Shown: piece by piece, positions 15,109-23,261 of the stretch | Layout: each line of letters opens with the position of its first letter | Position numbering within the stretch: the first letter of the stretch is position 1 | Source: an uncultured Prevotellaceae bacterium | GTDB lineage: Bacteria > Bacteroidota > Bacteroidia > Bacteroidales > Bacteroidaceae | Direction: 5' to 3' | NCBI GenBank assembly: GCA_949295905.1 | Contig: CASFNA010000005.1 | Span: 62,001-126,000 of the forward strand | DNA: 64,000 nt | Notes under the pieces: generated by a model | Told to the model about the DNA's origin: nothing | Database searches by the model: none | What the model saw: the letters and a program-made list of their open reading frames with translations, nothing else | Program-made: the position numbers and the translations under genes

Positions 15109-16566
15109 TTATTTCTCGGGAATTTCCTCGAGAGTCTTGACGAGCAAGTCCCAGAACTTGGTCGTTGACGGCCAGAAGGCGCGTTCGTTCGGGGTGTGGG
15201 GCGACTTCAGCGTCGGGCCGAACGAGCAGATGTCCAGTCCCGGATACTTCGAGAGGATGATGCTGCACTCCAGTCCTGCGTGTACCACCTGTACCGTAGG
15301 CTCGTTGCCGAAGAGGTCGTTGTAGATTTTGCGCATACGCTTTATGAGTTCGCTCTTCGTGTTCGGGTCCCATCCTCCGTAAGCTCCGCTAAGCTCGACC
15401 TTCATTCCGGCCATGTTGAAGCAGCTCTCGAGCGATGTCGCCAGCTCGTCCTTCTTCGTCTCGCTCGAACTGCGCGCCAGGATTTTCACGGCAGCCTTGC
15501 CTCCGTCGATGTCAACGATGGCGAGGTTTGACGATGTCTCGACGATGCCGGGTATTGAGGGAATGTAGCGCCATACGCCGTCGTGAGCCGCGTAGATGGC
15601 GTCAACGAGGTTGTCCTGGATTTCCTGCGGCACTACGTTGGCAGGCAGTTCGACGTCTTCCAGCGTAACTTCTATTTCGCCCTCGATGTCCTTGTACTCG
15701 TCGTTAAACGTCTCGCGGTAGTCGGCGACAAGCTCTTCGAGGTCGGCCTTGTTCTCCTTCGGCAGTGTGAGTACGGCCTCGGCCTCGCGCGGGATGGCGT
15801 TGCGCATGTTGCCTCCGTGCCATGATGCGAGGCGCGCCTCGTCGTCGGCTATGGCCTCGCGGACTATGCGCACGAGCATCTTGTTGGCGTTTCCGCGGCC
15901 TGCCGAGATTTCAAGTCCGGAGTGTCCGCCCTTCAGTCCCTTTACGGTAAGGCGCACGGCCATGTCCTCCTTGTCGGTTTCCTCCTCCTTGTATTCCAGC
16001 GTTGCGGTGATGTCAACGCCGCCCGCGCTGCCTATTATGAGCTCGCCTTCCTCCTCGGTGTCGAGGTTGAGCAGTATTTCTCCTTCAAGTTCGCCGGCCG
16101 GCAGGGCGTTCGCGCCGTACATGCCGGTCTCCTCGTCGGCTGTGATGAGTGCCTCGATAGGGCCGTGCTTCAGGTCTTTCGCCTCCATTACGGCCATGAT
16201 TGCGGCTACTCCGAGGCCGTCGTCAGCACCGAGGGTCGTGCCCTTCGCCTTAACCCATTCGCCGTCGATGTATGTCTCTATGGGGTCGGTCTCGAAGTTG
16301 TGGGGGCTGTCTTTCTCCTTCTGCGGCACCATGTCCATGTGGGCTTGCAGTATTACCGTCTTGCGGTTTTCCATGCTCGGGGTGGCAGGCTTGCGCATGA
16401 CGATGTTCTCGGCCTCGTCCTTGAAGGCCTCCACGCCTGCGCGTTTTGCGAAGTCGAGTAGGAACTGCTGCACTTTCTCGAGGTGGCCCGACGGGCGCGG
16501 AACTTGTGTCAGCGCGTCGAAGTTGCGCCAGATGCACTCAGGTTTCAGGTTTTTGATTTCACTCAT
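15109..16566 (-). CDS. pepD: Aminoacyl-histidine dipeptidase (cytosol non-specific dipeptidase)
   Basis: A 485-residue M20-family zinc peptidase of the PepD type (usual length about 485). Metal-site motifs are in order: LQAHMDMVPQ (His, Asp), GADDGLGVAA (bridging Asp), DEETGMYGA (catalytic Glu pair) and a late His near SFGPTLKSPHTPNE. The dimerisation/lid domain contains GGHSGLEISAGRGNA. The enzyme hydrolyses dipeptides such as Xaa-His in the cytoplasm, consistent with peptide and amino-acid use alongside tnaA and pepT in this region. ATG at 16566. Confidence 0.95.
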   Translation of the reverse strand: MSEIKNLKPECIWRNFDALTQVPRPSGHLEKVQQFLLDFAKRAGVEAFKDEAENIVMRKPATPSMENRKTVILQAHMDMVPQKEKDSPHNFETDPIETYIDGEWVKAKGTTLGADDGLGVAAIMAVMEAKDLKHGPIEALITADEETGMYGANALPAGELEGEILLNLDTEEEGELIIGSAGGVDITATLEYKEEETDKEDMAVRLTVKGLKGGHSGLEISAGRGNANKMLVRIVREAIADDEARLASWHGGNMRNAIPREAEAVLTLPKENKADLEELVADYRETFNDEYKDIEGEIEVTLEDVELPANVVPQEIQDNLVDAIYAAHDGVWRYIPSIPGIVETSSNLAIVDIDGGKAAVKILARSSSETKKDELATSLESCFNMAGMKVELSGAYGGWDPNTKSELIKRMRKIYNDLFGNEPTVQVVHAGLECSIILSKYPGLDICSFGPTLKSPHTPNERAFWPSTTKFWDLLVKTLEEIPEK

Positions 16567-16598
16567 AGCTATTAAATTTTTAAAGGGTTATTGTGTTT

Positions 16599-16684
16599 GA
16601 AGGTGAGAGGGTGAGAAGGTGAGAGGGTGAGAAAACTCCGCTGCGTGGGATTTTCTCACCTTCCCACCTTCTCACCTTCCCTCT
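16599..16684. repeat. Inverted repeat, family B, overlapping a gene end
   Basis: Left arm GAAGGTGAGAGGGTGAGAAG.. (16599-16635) and right arm TTTTCTCACCTTCCCACC.. (about 16650-16684), imperfectly complementary. The right arm supplies the last ten or so codons and the stop of the flippase-like gene at 16656. Confidence 0.8.
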
Positions 16685-17666
16685 TTTTCTCCGTGAACGC
16701 CAACGCCGCCCAGCTGTATATGCCGAGAGCCACTACGAGCAGGGTCTGCACGGAGTGGACGATTAGCACGAAGTAGAGCGCGTCGGTGTCGGCCACGCCG
16801 TAGAGTATGAGCATGGTCTTCACGGCGAAATGCCACGGGCCGGCTCCGTTGGGCGTGGGAACTATTACGGCGATGCTGCCCACTACGAACGTTACCAGCG
16901 CGCATTCAAGGCCCAGGTGGGCGGTGAAGTCGAAGCAGAAGAACGTGAGGTAGTAGTGCAGGAAGTAGCAGAGCCAGATGGCCAGTGTGTAGACTATGAA
17001 CCGGGGGGTGTTCCTTACATCCTTCAGCGACACCACTCCCTGCCATATTCCGCCAACGGTGGCTTTTACCTTATTATATATTGAGAGTTTTTTCAGCAGT
17101 ATGTGTAGCAGCAGCAGGGCTGCCACGGCGCAGGCTGCGGTTACAAGGTAGCCGGTGGTTGAGAACTTTCCGAGGATGGAGTCCATGCTCGTGCCCGTCT
17201 TGCTGAAGAACGTCGAGAACATGCCCATCTGCATGAGAAGCGTCAGTACGCACACGGCGGCCATGAGCAGCATGTCTATGGCGCGCTCGGTTACCACCGT
17301 GCCGAGAGCCTTGGCGAACGATACGCCGTCATATCTCTTGAGCACTCCGCACCGCGTGAACTCGCCGATGCGCGGCACTACGAGGCTTGCCGCGTAAGAG
17401 AGGAAGATGGAGTGTACGGCCGTGCCCGTCCTGGGGTGCTCGCCGAGTGGCTCGAGCGTCTGCCGCCAGCGCCATCCGCGGAACATCTGCGCAAGTATGC
17501 CGAAGGGGAAGGAGAGCAGCATCCACGTCCAATCCATGCCGTGCAGCAGGATGTCGTCCACGCTGCGGAAGTCGAAGTCGCGGTACATCCAATACAGGAT
17601 GGCTCCTCCGAACACGAGCGGAAGCAGTATCTTGACGGTACAGTTGACGATGGATGATGTTTTCAC
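16656..17666 (-). CDS. Flippase-like integral membrane protein (LPG synthase TM-domain family)
   Basis: A 336-residue protein with about eight membrane helices and the internal pattern FRGWRWRQTLEPLG..RIGEFTRCGVLKRYDG..VVTERAIDM, typical of the UPF0104/lysylphosphatidylglycerol-synthase transmembrane family (AglD/MprF-N-like). No soluble synthase domain is present, so a lipid or glycolipid flipping role is more likely than aminoacylation. The longest frame starts with TTG at 17690, inside the -7 box (17688-17695). The GTG at 17666 (MKTSSIVNCTVKILLPL) is the best start. The C-terminus EKKREGEKVGR is encoded by a family B repeat arm. Confidence 0.75.
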   Translation of the reverse strand: MKTSSIVNCTVKILLPLVFGGAILYWMYRDFDFRSVDDILLHGMDWTWMLLSFPFGILAQMFRGWRWRQTLEPLGEHPRTGTAVHSIFLSYAASLVVPRIGEFTRCGVLKRYDGVSFAKALGTVVTERAIDMLLMAAVCVLTLLMQMGMFSTFFSKTGTSMDSILGKFSTTGYLVTAACAVAALLLLHILLKKLSIYNKVKATVGGIWQGVVSLKDVRNTPRFIVYTLAIWLCYFLHYYLTFFCFDFTAHLGLECALVTFVVGSIAVIVPTPNGAGPWHFAVKTMLILYGVADTDALYFVLIVHSVQTLLVVALGIYSWAALAFTEKKREGEKVGR

Positions 17667-17687
17667 GCCTGTTGAATGATTTTCATG

Positions 17688-17695
17688 CAAACTTA
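17688..17695 (-). promoter_or_regulatory. -7 box for the flippase-like gene
   Basis: Minus strand TAAGTTTG followed by C. Start near 17680, leader about 14 nt to the GTG at 17666. Confidence 0.55.
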
Positions 17696-18130
17696 CAATA
17701 AAAAATCCAAACGGCGTTATGCGCGGTTGATTTTTTTATTCTTTAACCCTAATATGCCGTCTCCGCCAGACAATGGGCGCGCCTTTCACGCTGCGCCCGG
17801 TCGCGTCTGATGCGGCGGCCTGTAGTCATTGCGGCCTGAAGGTGTGGCGGAAAACCGCGGCGTCTGCTGCGGTTTTGTAACCCGTTGGCTGTCAGCGTGT
17901 TTCCAATATGCCGTGTTTTGGTTTCTAAAAGATGGCATATTGGGCGGTGAAAGACGGCCTTTTGTAAGGCGGAAGGCCGCCAGTTGGAAAACAGCTGTCG
18001 GCGGCCTTCCGGCATGATTGTAAGCCGGTGCTGACATATTGTCAACCTGTGGAGGCGTTTACGCAGTCTTGGCATGTGGAAATTGTGTTAAAAATATGCG
18101 CAGAGCTTTGGTCGGTGAAACATAATGTCG
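17696..18130. other. Divergent gap between flippase-like gene and tnaA
   Basis: About 430 bp without a supported gene. It holds a family A repeat (17875-17995) and, at its right end, the tnaA promoter. Short GC-rich frames here match repeat sequence and are not supported. Confidence 0.5.
17875..17995. repeat. Dispersed hairpin repeat, family A (copy 4)
   Basis: Head TGTAACCCGTTGGCTGTCAG.. then TTTCCAATATGCCGTGTTTT.., with a long-range inverted match (CCAATATGCC / GGCATATTGG), then GAAAGACGGCCTTTTG and GGAAGGCCGCC units. Confidence 0.75.
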
Positions 18131-18138
18131 TATATTTG
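18107..18138 (+). promoter_or_regulatory. Promoter of tnaA
   Basis: TTTG at 18107-18110, 20-bp spacer, TATATTTG (18131-18138) followed by C: a full Bacteroidetes -33/-7 pair. The leader to the ATG at 18167 is about 20 nt, so there is no room for an E. coli-type tnaC leader peptide. Confidence 0.7.
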
Positions 18139-18166
18139 CAAGGAATAAACGAAAAACCTTAAACCT

Positions 18167-19543
18167 ATGGATTTACCTTTTGCAGAATCTTGGAAAATCA
18201 AGATGGTTGAGCCAATCCGCAAGAGCACGCGCCAGGAGCGCGAGCAGTGGATACGCGAGGCTCACTACAACGTGTTTCAACTCAAGGCCAACCAAGTGTA
18301 CATCGACTTGTTGACCGACTCTGGTACTGGTGCCATGAGCGACCGCCAGTGGGCGGGCATAATGACCGGCGACGAGAGCTACGCTGGCGCCGATTCGTTC
18401 TTCTTCCTCAAGGATACCGTCGAGCGGCTTACGGGCTTCAAGTATTTCATACCGACTCACCAAGGACGCGCAGCCGAGAACGTACTGTTCTCGTATCTCG
18501 TGCACGAAGGAGACATCGTGCCGGGCAACTCGCACTTCGACACAACGAAGGGACACATCGAGGGACGTAAGGCCGTTGCGCTGGATTGCACGGTAGACGA
18601 GGCCAAGGACACGCAGCTGGAAGTGCCGTTCAAGGGCAACGTTGACCCCGTGAAGCTGGAGAACGCGCTGAAGGAACACGCCGACCGCATACCTTTCATA
18701 ATTGTGACAATCACCAACAACACCGCAGGAGGACAGCCCGTGTCAATGGAGAACCTGCGCCAGGTGCGCGCCGTGGCCGACAAATATGGCAAGCCCGTAG
18801 TATTCGACTCGGCACGTTTCGCAGAAAACGCGTACTTCATCAAGACGCGCGAGAAGGGCTATGCCGACAAGACCATAAAGGAGATAACGCGCGAGATGTT
18901 CTCGCTGGCCGACGGAATGACCATGAGCGCCAAGAAAGACGGCATCGTCAACATGGGCGGATTCATTGCCACAAACAAGCAGGAGTGGTATGAAGGGGCC
19001 AAGGGATATTGCGTGCAGTTCGAGGGTTACCTTACTTACGGCGGCATGAACGGGCGCGACATGAACGCGCTTGCCATCGGACTTGACGAGAATACGGAGT
19101 TTGACAACCTCGAGACGCGCATACACCAGGTTGAGTATCTTGCCCGTTTGCTTGACGAGTACGGCATACCTTACCAGCGTCCGGCCGGCGGCCACGCCAT
19201 ATTCGTTGACGCGCCGAAGGTGCTCACGCGTGTTCCAAAGGAGGAATTCCCGGCACAGACACTTACAGTTGAGCTTTACCTTGAGGCCGGAATACGCGGA
19301 TGTGAGATAGGATATCTGCTCGCCGACCGCGACCCCGTTACCCGTGAGAACCGCTTTACGGGGCTTGACCTGCTGCGTCTGGCAATCCCGCGCCGTGTGT
19401 ACACAGACAATCACATGGCCGTGATAGCCGCCGCGCTGAAGAATGTGTACGACCGCCGTGAGGAGATTACACGCGGAGTGCGCATCACTTGGGAAGCTCC
19501 GCTCATGCGCCACTTCACCGTGCAGCTTGAGAGACTCGGATAA
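18167..19543 (+). CDS. tnaA: Tryptophanase (L-tryptophan indole-lyase)
   Basis: A 458-residue PLP enzyme of the beta-eliminating lyase family, splitting L-tryptophan to indole, pyruvate and ammonia. The PLP lysine is in MTMSAKKDGIVNMGG (K257, the second Lys, by comparison with E. coli K270). Tryptophanase and tyrosine phenol-lyase are close relatives. Two determinants here favour tryptophanase: Asp125 in NSHFDTTKGH (Thr in TPL) and His449 in MRHFTVQL (Phe in TPL). Length fits. Single-gene unit with its own promoter, ending at a strong bidirectional terminator. Confidence 0.93.
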   Translation: MDLPFAESWKIKMVEPIRKSTRQEREQWIREAHYNVFQLKANQVYIDLLTDSGTGAMSDRQWAGIMTGDESYAGADSFFFLKDTVERLTGFKYFIPTHQGRAAENVLFSYLVHEGDIVPGNSHFDTTKGHIEGRKAVALDCTVDEAKDTQLEVPFKGNVDPVKLENALKEHADRIPFIIVTITNNTAGGQPVSMENLRQVRAVADKYGKPVVFDSARFAENAYFIKTREKGYADKTIKEITREMFSLADGMTMSAKKDGIVNMGGFIATNKQEWYEGAKGYCVQFEGYLTYGGMNGRDMNALAIGLDENTEFDNLETRIHQVEYLARLLDEYGIPYQRPAGGHAIFVDAPKVLTRVPKEEFPAQTLTVELYLEAGIRGCEIGYLLADRDPVTRENRFTGLDLLRLAIPRRVYTDNHMAVIAAALKNVYDRREEITRGVRITWEAPLMRHFTVQLERLG

Positions 19544-19577
19544 CCGGCGGCAGCAAGTTTGCCGATTCCATACAAAT

Positions 19578-19615
19578 AAACGGCCGGACAAGGTTTAATC
19601 CTTGTCCGGCCGTTT
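19578..19615. terminator. Bidirectional terminator between tnaA and cstA
   Basis: Perfect 16-bp stem AAACGGCCGGACAAGG (19578-19593) and CCTTGTCCGGCCGTTT (19600-19615), 6-nt loop. It lies midway between convergent stop codons, with T-rich ends on both strands. Confidence 0.9.
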
Positions 19616-19653
19616 GTCGTTTTGGTATGGTTACGGGGACAGTCCCGTTCTTG

Positions 19654-21120
19654 TTATGGCTCCTGTTGCGCTTCCTCTACGCAGGTGTGCCTGCTGTCAG
19701 CCTTCTTTTTCCATGCGGCAAACAGCACGGCGGACAGTACAGCCACCGCTATTGCGGCGATGTTGCCTACGATTACGGGCAGTCCGAAGGCTGTGTCTGA
19801 TGTCAGCAGGAAAGCCGTGCATACGGCAGTCATGAACATGGCAGGCAGTAGCGTCAGCCAATATGCCTTGCGTTTACGCGCAAGGTATACGGTTACCGTC
19901 CACAGGGTGAATACGGCCAAAGTCTGGTTGGCCCATCCAAAGTAGTTCCATATGACGTTAAAGCCGTTCTCGTCGGCTATGTTGAACCACAGCAGTCCGA
20001 GTGCGGCGACGAACAGCGGTATGCAGATGTACATGCGGCGGCGTATCGAGTGCTGCTCCATGTGTATGAACTCGGCTATGATGAGGCGTGCGCTGCGGAA
20101 CGCGGTGTCGCCGCTCGTGATGGGTGCGGCAACCACTCCGATTATGGCCAGCGCCCCACCGAACGCCCCGAGCCATCCGCTTGACACCGTAGTGACCACC
20201 TCGGGGGCTTGCAGCGTGGCCGGAACGCCAAGCTCGGCGGCCGCTCCTCCGTAGAAGAAGTACGACGACACGGTGGCCCAGATGAGGGCTACCACACCTT
20301 CGGTTATCATCGCGCCGTAGAAGAGCGGACGGCCCTGCCGCTCGCTCTTCATGCACCGTGCCATGAGCGGACTCTGCGTAGCGTGGAAGCCGCTGATGGC
20401 TCCGCAGGCTATGGTGATGAACAGGCATGGGAAGATTGTGCCCGACTTGGGGCTCATGTTGGCGAGTCCGTCGGTCAGTTCGGGCAGCTGCGGCCACTTG
20501 ACGAACAGCACAGCCATGAGAGCAACGGCCATGAACAGCATGGCTATGGCGAAGAACGGATAGATTTTACCTATGATTTTGTCGATGGGCAGCATCGTGG
20601 CGAGGAAGTAGTAAGCGAATATTATGACGCACCAGGCGTACACCCAGGTGAGCGAGTCGCCGCAAAGGTCGCCGAGGATGAGCGCCGGACTGTAGACGAA
20701 CACCGTGCCTACCATGAGCAGCAGGAACACCGAGAATACGAGCATCACCTTCTTTGTGCGCTTGCCGAGGTATACGCCTACAAGCTCGGGCAGGCCGGCT
20801 CCGCCGTGGCGCACGGACAACATGCCGCTAAGATAGTCGTGCACGGCACCGGCGAAGATGCACCCAAGTACAATCCAAAGGTAGGCCGAAGGGCCGAACT
20901 TGGCGCCCATTATCGCACCGAAGATAGGACCTGTGCCTGCGATGTTGAGAAACTGAATCATAAAAATCTTCCATCCCGGCAGCACAACGTAGTCTACGCC
21001 GTCGGCCATGCTTACCGCGGGGGTGGGGCGGTTGTCGGGAGCGAATATGCGCTCCACCACTCGTCCATAGGCAAAATAGCCCACAATGAGGGCTATCAAG
21101 CTGACAATAAATGTTATCAT
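19654..21120 (-). CDS. cstA: CstA-family carbon starvation / peptide or pyruvate transporter
   Basis: A 488-residue inner-membrane protein with about 13 helices. It shows the CstA hallmark LPGWKIFMIQFLNIAGTGPIFG near residues 47-69 and VHDYLSGMLSVRHGG near 93-107. CstA proteins import peptides or pyruvate during starvation. It is shorter than E. coli CstA (701) but similar to other compact Bacteroidetes forms. Convergent with tnaA. The hydrophilic C-terminus KKKADSRHTCVEEAQQEP is cytoplasmic. Confidence 0.88.
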   Translation of the reverse strand: MITFIVSLIALIVGYFAYGRVVERIFAPDNRPTPAVSMADGVDYVVLPGWKIFMIQFLNIAGTGPIFGAIMGAKFGPSAYLWIVLGCIFAGAVHDYLSGMLSVRHGGAGLPELVGVYLGKRTKKVMLVFSVFLLLMVGTVFVYSPALILGDLCGDSLTWVYAWCVIIFAYYFLATMLPIDKIIGKIYPFFAIAMLFMAVALMAVLFVKWPQLPELTDGLANMSPKSGTIFPCLFITIACGAISGFHATQSPLMARCMKSERQGRPLFYGAMITEGVVALIWATVSSYFFYGGAAAELGVPATLQAPEVVTTVSSGWLGAFGGALAIIGVVAAPITSGDTAFRSARLIIAEFIHMEQHSIRRRMYICIPLFVAALGLLWFNIADENGFNVIWNYFGWANQTLAVFTLWTVTVYLARKRKAYWLTLLPAMFMTAVCTAFLLTSDTAFGLPVIVGNIAAIAVAVLSAVLFAAWKKKADSRHTCVEEAQQEP

Positions 21121-21159
21121 CCTACTGAAATTTTAGGCTAAATAGTATTTTCGTTTGTG

Positions 21160-21167
21160 CAAAAGTA
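21160..21167 (-). promoter_or_regulatory. -7 box for cstA
   Basis: Minus strand TACTTTTG followed by C; leader about 33 nt to the ATG at 21120. Confidence 0.55.
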
Positions 21168-21257
21168 CATAATTTTATAAATAACAGCAACAATTTTGTG
21201 TATTCTTTCATTTTAAATACTTTAACGGCCTCCGTGCACTTTAACCGCTGAAAAGCC

Positions 21258-21286
21258 TTGTTTGTCGGAAAAATATATTACCTTTG
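21258..21286 (+). promoter_or_regulatory. Promoter of tRNA-Arg
   Basis: TTG at 21258-21260, 18-bp spacer, TACCTTTG (21279-21286) followed by C, 42 bp before the tRNA. Confidence 0.6.
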
Positions 21287-21328
21287 CACGCGGTTCACAG
21301 CACGTTTGCACTGTGAAACCATGTTTTA

Positions 21329-21402
21329 GGCCCCGTAGCTTAGCTGAATAGAGCGTCAGATTCCGGTTCTGAAGGTCTTGGGTTTGAATCCCAACGGGGT
21401 CA
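21329..21402 (+). tRNA. tRNA-Arg (anticodon CCG)
   Basis: A 74-nt cloverleaf: acceptor GGCCCCG/CGGGGTC with one G-T pair, D-arm GCTT..GAGC, anticodon stem TCAGA/TCTGA with loop TTCCGGT (anticodon CCG, reads CGG), variable AGGTC, T-arm TTGGG-TTTGAAT-CCCAA, discriminator A. The CCA is not encoded. It is followed by an intrinsic terminator. Confidence 0.95.
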
Positions 21403-21409
21403 CACCGAC

Positions 21410-21450
21410 GGCCACATGAAGCATGAAAGATGGCTTCATGCGGCCTTTTT
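21410..21450 (+). terminator. Intrinsic terminator of tRNA-Arg
   Basis: Stem GGCCACATGAAGC (21410-21422) with GCTTCATGCGGCC (21433-21445), one mismatch, followed by TTTTT. Confidence 0.85.
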
Positions 21451-21785
21451 CGTGTCCTTTCGCTTTATGAACGGCCGTAAAACTGTAAGCATTTTGCCGC
21501 GCGACCGTAACGATTTGCGTGTATGCGGATTGTAGGTTTACGGTCTTTTATGTAAACAAGTGTGTTTCCTTTCAATTCAAAAGGCCGTCTTTCAGCCTGC
21601 AAAAGACGGCCTTTTGAATTGTAAAAGACGGCCTTTTGCAGGGCTGTTGGCCGTCTTTATCTTAGTCGTGAGGCCGGGGCAGATGTGTGGATGGCGGTGT
21701 GTGGATGGCTGCCGGTTTTTAAGAAGTTTTTAAAAATGTGCTTAAATTCATGGCGGAATGGGCGCAATGAATGAAATAAAATTGC
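21451..21785. other. Gap between tRNA and pepT
   Basis: No gene seen. It contains a family A repeat (21575-21657) and ends in the pepT promoter. Confidence 0.5.
21575..21657. repeat. Dispersed hairpin repeat, family A (copy 5)
   Basis: Three well-preserved units in tandem: AATTCAAAAGGCCGTCTTTC, GCAAAAGACGGCCTTTTGAA and TAAAAGACGGCCTTTTGC. Adjacent units are mutually complementary, so they can pair within or between units. It starts about 175 bp after the tRNA. Confidence 0.85.
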
Positions 21786-21793
21786 TACCTTTG
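21786..21793 (+). promoter_or_regulatory. -7 box for pepT
   Basis: TACCTTTG followed by T, leader about 50 nt to the ATG at 21851. Confidence 0.6.
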
Positions 21794-21850
21794 TAGCTTG
21801 ATGGTTGTTGACACATTATCAACTGGAAAAATAAAAACACTTGTAACACT

Positions 21851-23074
21851 ATGGACATAATTGAAAGATTTTTGAAGTATGTTAGCTTCGACACGCAGTC
21901 GGCCGAGGAAAGCGACAGCGTGCCGAGCACGGCGAAGCAGCTGGTCTTTGCCAAGTATCTGCGCGACGAGCTGAAAGAGGAGGGCTTTGACGACGTTGAG
22001 ATGGACGACATGGGCTATGTGTACGCCACGCTCAAGTCGAACATGAAGAAGGACGTGCCCACCATCGGCTTCATCAGCCACTACGACACGTCGCCCGACT
22101 GTAGCGGAAAGGACGTGAAGCCGCGCCTCATCCGCAACTATGACGGGCAGGACATAGAGCTGTCGCCAGGCATAGTGTCGTCGGTAAAGAAGTTCCCCGA
22201 GCTGCTTGCGCACAAGGGCGAGGACATCATCGTGACCGATGGGCACACTCTTCTCGGTGCGGACGACAAGGCCGGCATAGCCGAGATAGTTCAGGCTATG
22301 TGCTGGCTCCGCGACCATGACGAAATAAAGCACGGCGACATACGCATGGGGTTCAATCCCGACGAGGAAATAGGAATGGGCGCGCACCACTTCGACGTTG
22401 AGAAGTTCGGCTGCGAATGGGCGTACACGATGGACGGCGGAGACCTTGGCGACCTTGAGTTCGAGAACTTCAACGCCGCTTCGGCGAAGGTTGTAATCAA
22501 GGGTGTGAGCGTGCATCCGGGCTACGCCAAGGGCAAGATGGTCAACGCCAACAGGCTGGCGGCCGAGTTTGCGGCCATGCTTCCGGCCGACGAAACGCCC
22601 GAGACTACCGAAGGTTACGAAGGGTTCTACCATCTGCTGGGCATCGAGTCGAACATAGAGCAGGCCAAGCTGTCCTACATCATACGCGACCACGACCGCG
22701 AAAGGTTTGAGGAACGCAAGGAGTTCATCGCCGACTGCGCGCGCAGGATGAACGAGAAGTACGGCGAGGGCACCGTCGTGGCCGACGTGAAGGACCAGTA
22801 TTACAACATGAAGGAGAAGATTGACCCCAACATGCACGTAATAGACATCGTGCTGAAGGCCATGCAGGACTGCGGCGTTCCGCCCAAGGTGGAGCCTATC
22901 CGCGGCGGAACGGACGGCGCGCAGCTGTCGTTCAAAGGCTTGCCGTGCCCCAACATCTTTGCCGGAGGTGTCAACTTCCACGGTCCTTACGAGTTTGTCT
23001 CCGTTCAGGTGATGGAGAAGGCCATGCAGGTTATCGTAAGGATATGCGAGATTACAGCCGAATATAACGATTAG
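21851..23074 (+). CDS. pepT: Peptidase T (tripeptidase)
   Basis: A 407-residue M20B zinc peptidase, the standard PepT length. Zinc-site motifs: [13 protein letters not shown] (His, with Asp two on), [11 protein letters not shown] (bridging Asp), [14 protein letters not shown] (catalytic Glu pair), [13 protein letters not shown] and [15 protein letters not shown] (late His). It removes the N-terminal residue from tripeptides in the cytoplasm. Single gene with its own -7 box. With pepD and tnaA it points to active peptide and amino-acid catabolism. Confidence 0.95.
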   Translation: MDIIERFLKYVSFDTQSAEESDSVPSTAKQLVFAKYLRDELKEEGFDDVEMDDMGYVYATLKSNMKKDVPTIGFISHYDTSPDCSGKDVKPRLIRNYDGQDIELSPGIVSSVKKFPELLAHKGEDIIVTDGHTLLGADDKAGIAEIVQAMCWLRDHDEIKHGDIRMGFNPDEEIGMGAHHFDVEKFGCEWAYTMDGGDLGDLEFENFNAASAKVVIKGVSVHPGYAKGKMVNANRLAAEFAAMLPADETPETTEGYEGFYHLLGIESNIEQAKLSYIIRDHDRERFEERKEFIADCARRMNEKYGEGTVVADVKDQYYNMKEKIDPNMHVIDIVLKAMQDCGVPPKVEPIRGGTDGAQLSFKGLPCPNIFAGGVNFHGPYEFVSVQVMEKAMQVIVRICEITAEYND

Positions 23075-23075
23075 A

Positions 23076-23255
23076 TGCGGTTATGAGGTTTTGCGGTTAT
23101 ACGGTTTTACGGTGTCGTAGATGTGAAACTATGTGATTGCTTGGCGTTTTTAGTAGTTGCGCCATGTTATAATCACTTTCATTATGGTCTTTGGCGTTGC
23201 TGCTGTATACCGTTATGACCGTAAAACCTAACAACCGTAAAACCCCATAGCCGTA
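23076..23255. repeat. Imperfect long inverted repeat, family B
   Basis: Arms 23076-23113 (TGCGGTTATGAGGTTTTGCG..) and about 23217-23255, about 38 bp with some seven mismatches, spaced by about 100 bp. Fills the space between pepT and the antiporter gene. Confidence 0.75.
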
Positions 23256-23261
23256 CAATAT

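Noticed and set aside
18061-18166. tnaC-like leader peptide before tnaA
   Set aside because: The promoter leaves only about 20 nt before the ATG, and no Trp-containing short frame lies there.
21785-22981. 398-codon minus-strand frame over pepT
   Set aside because: Antisense of a full-length peptidase T with all metal-site motifs; composition is that of a shadow frame in GC-rich coding DNA.
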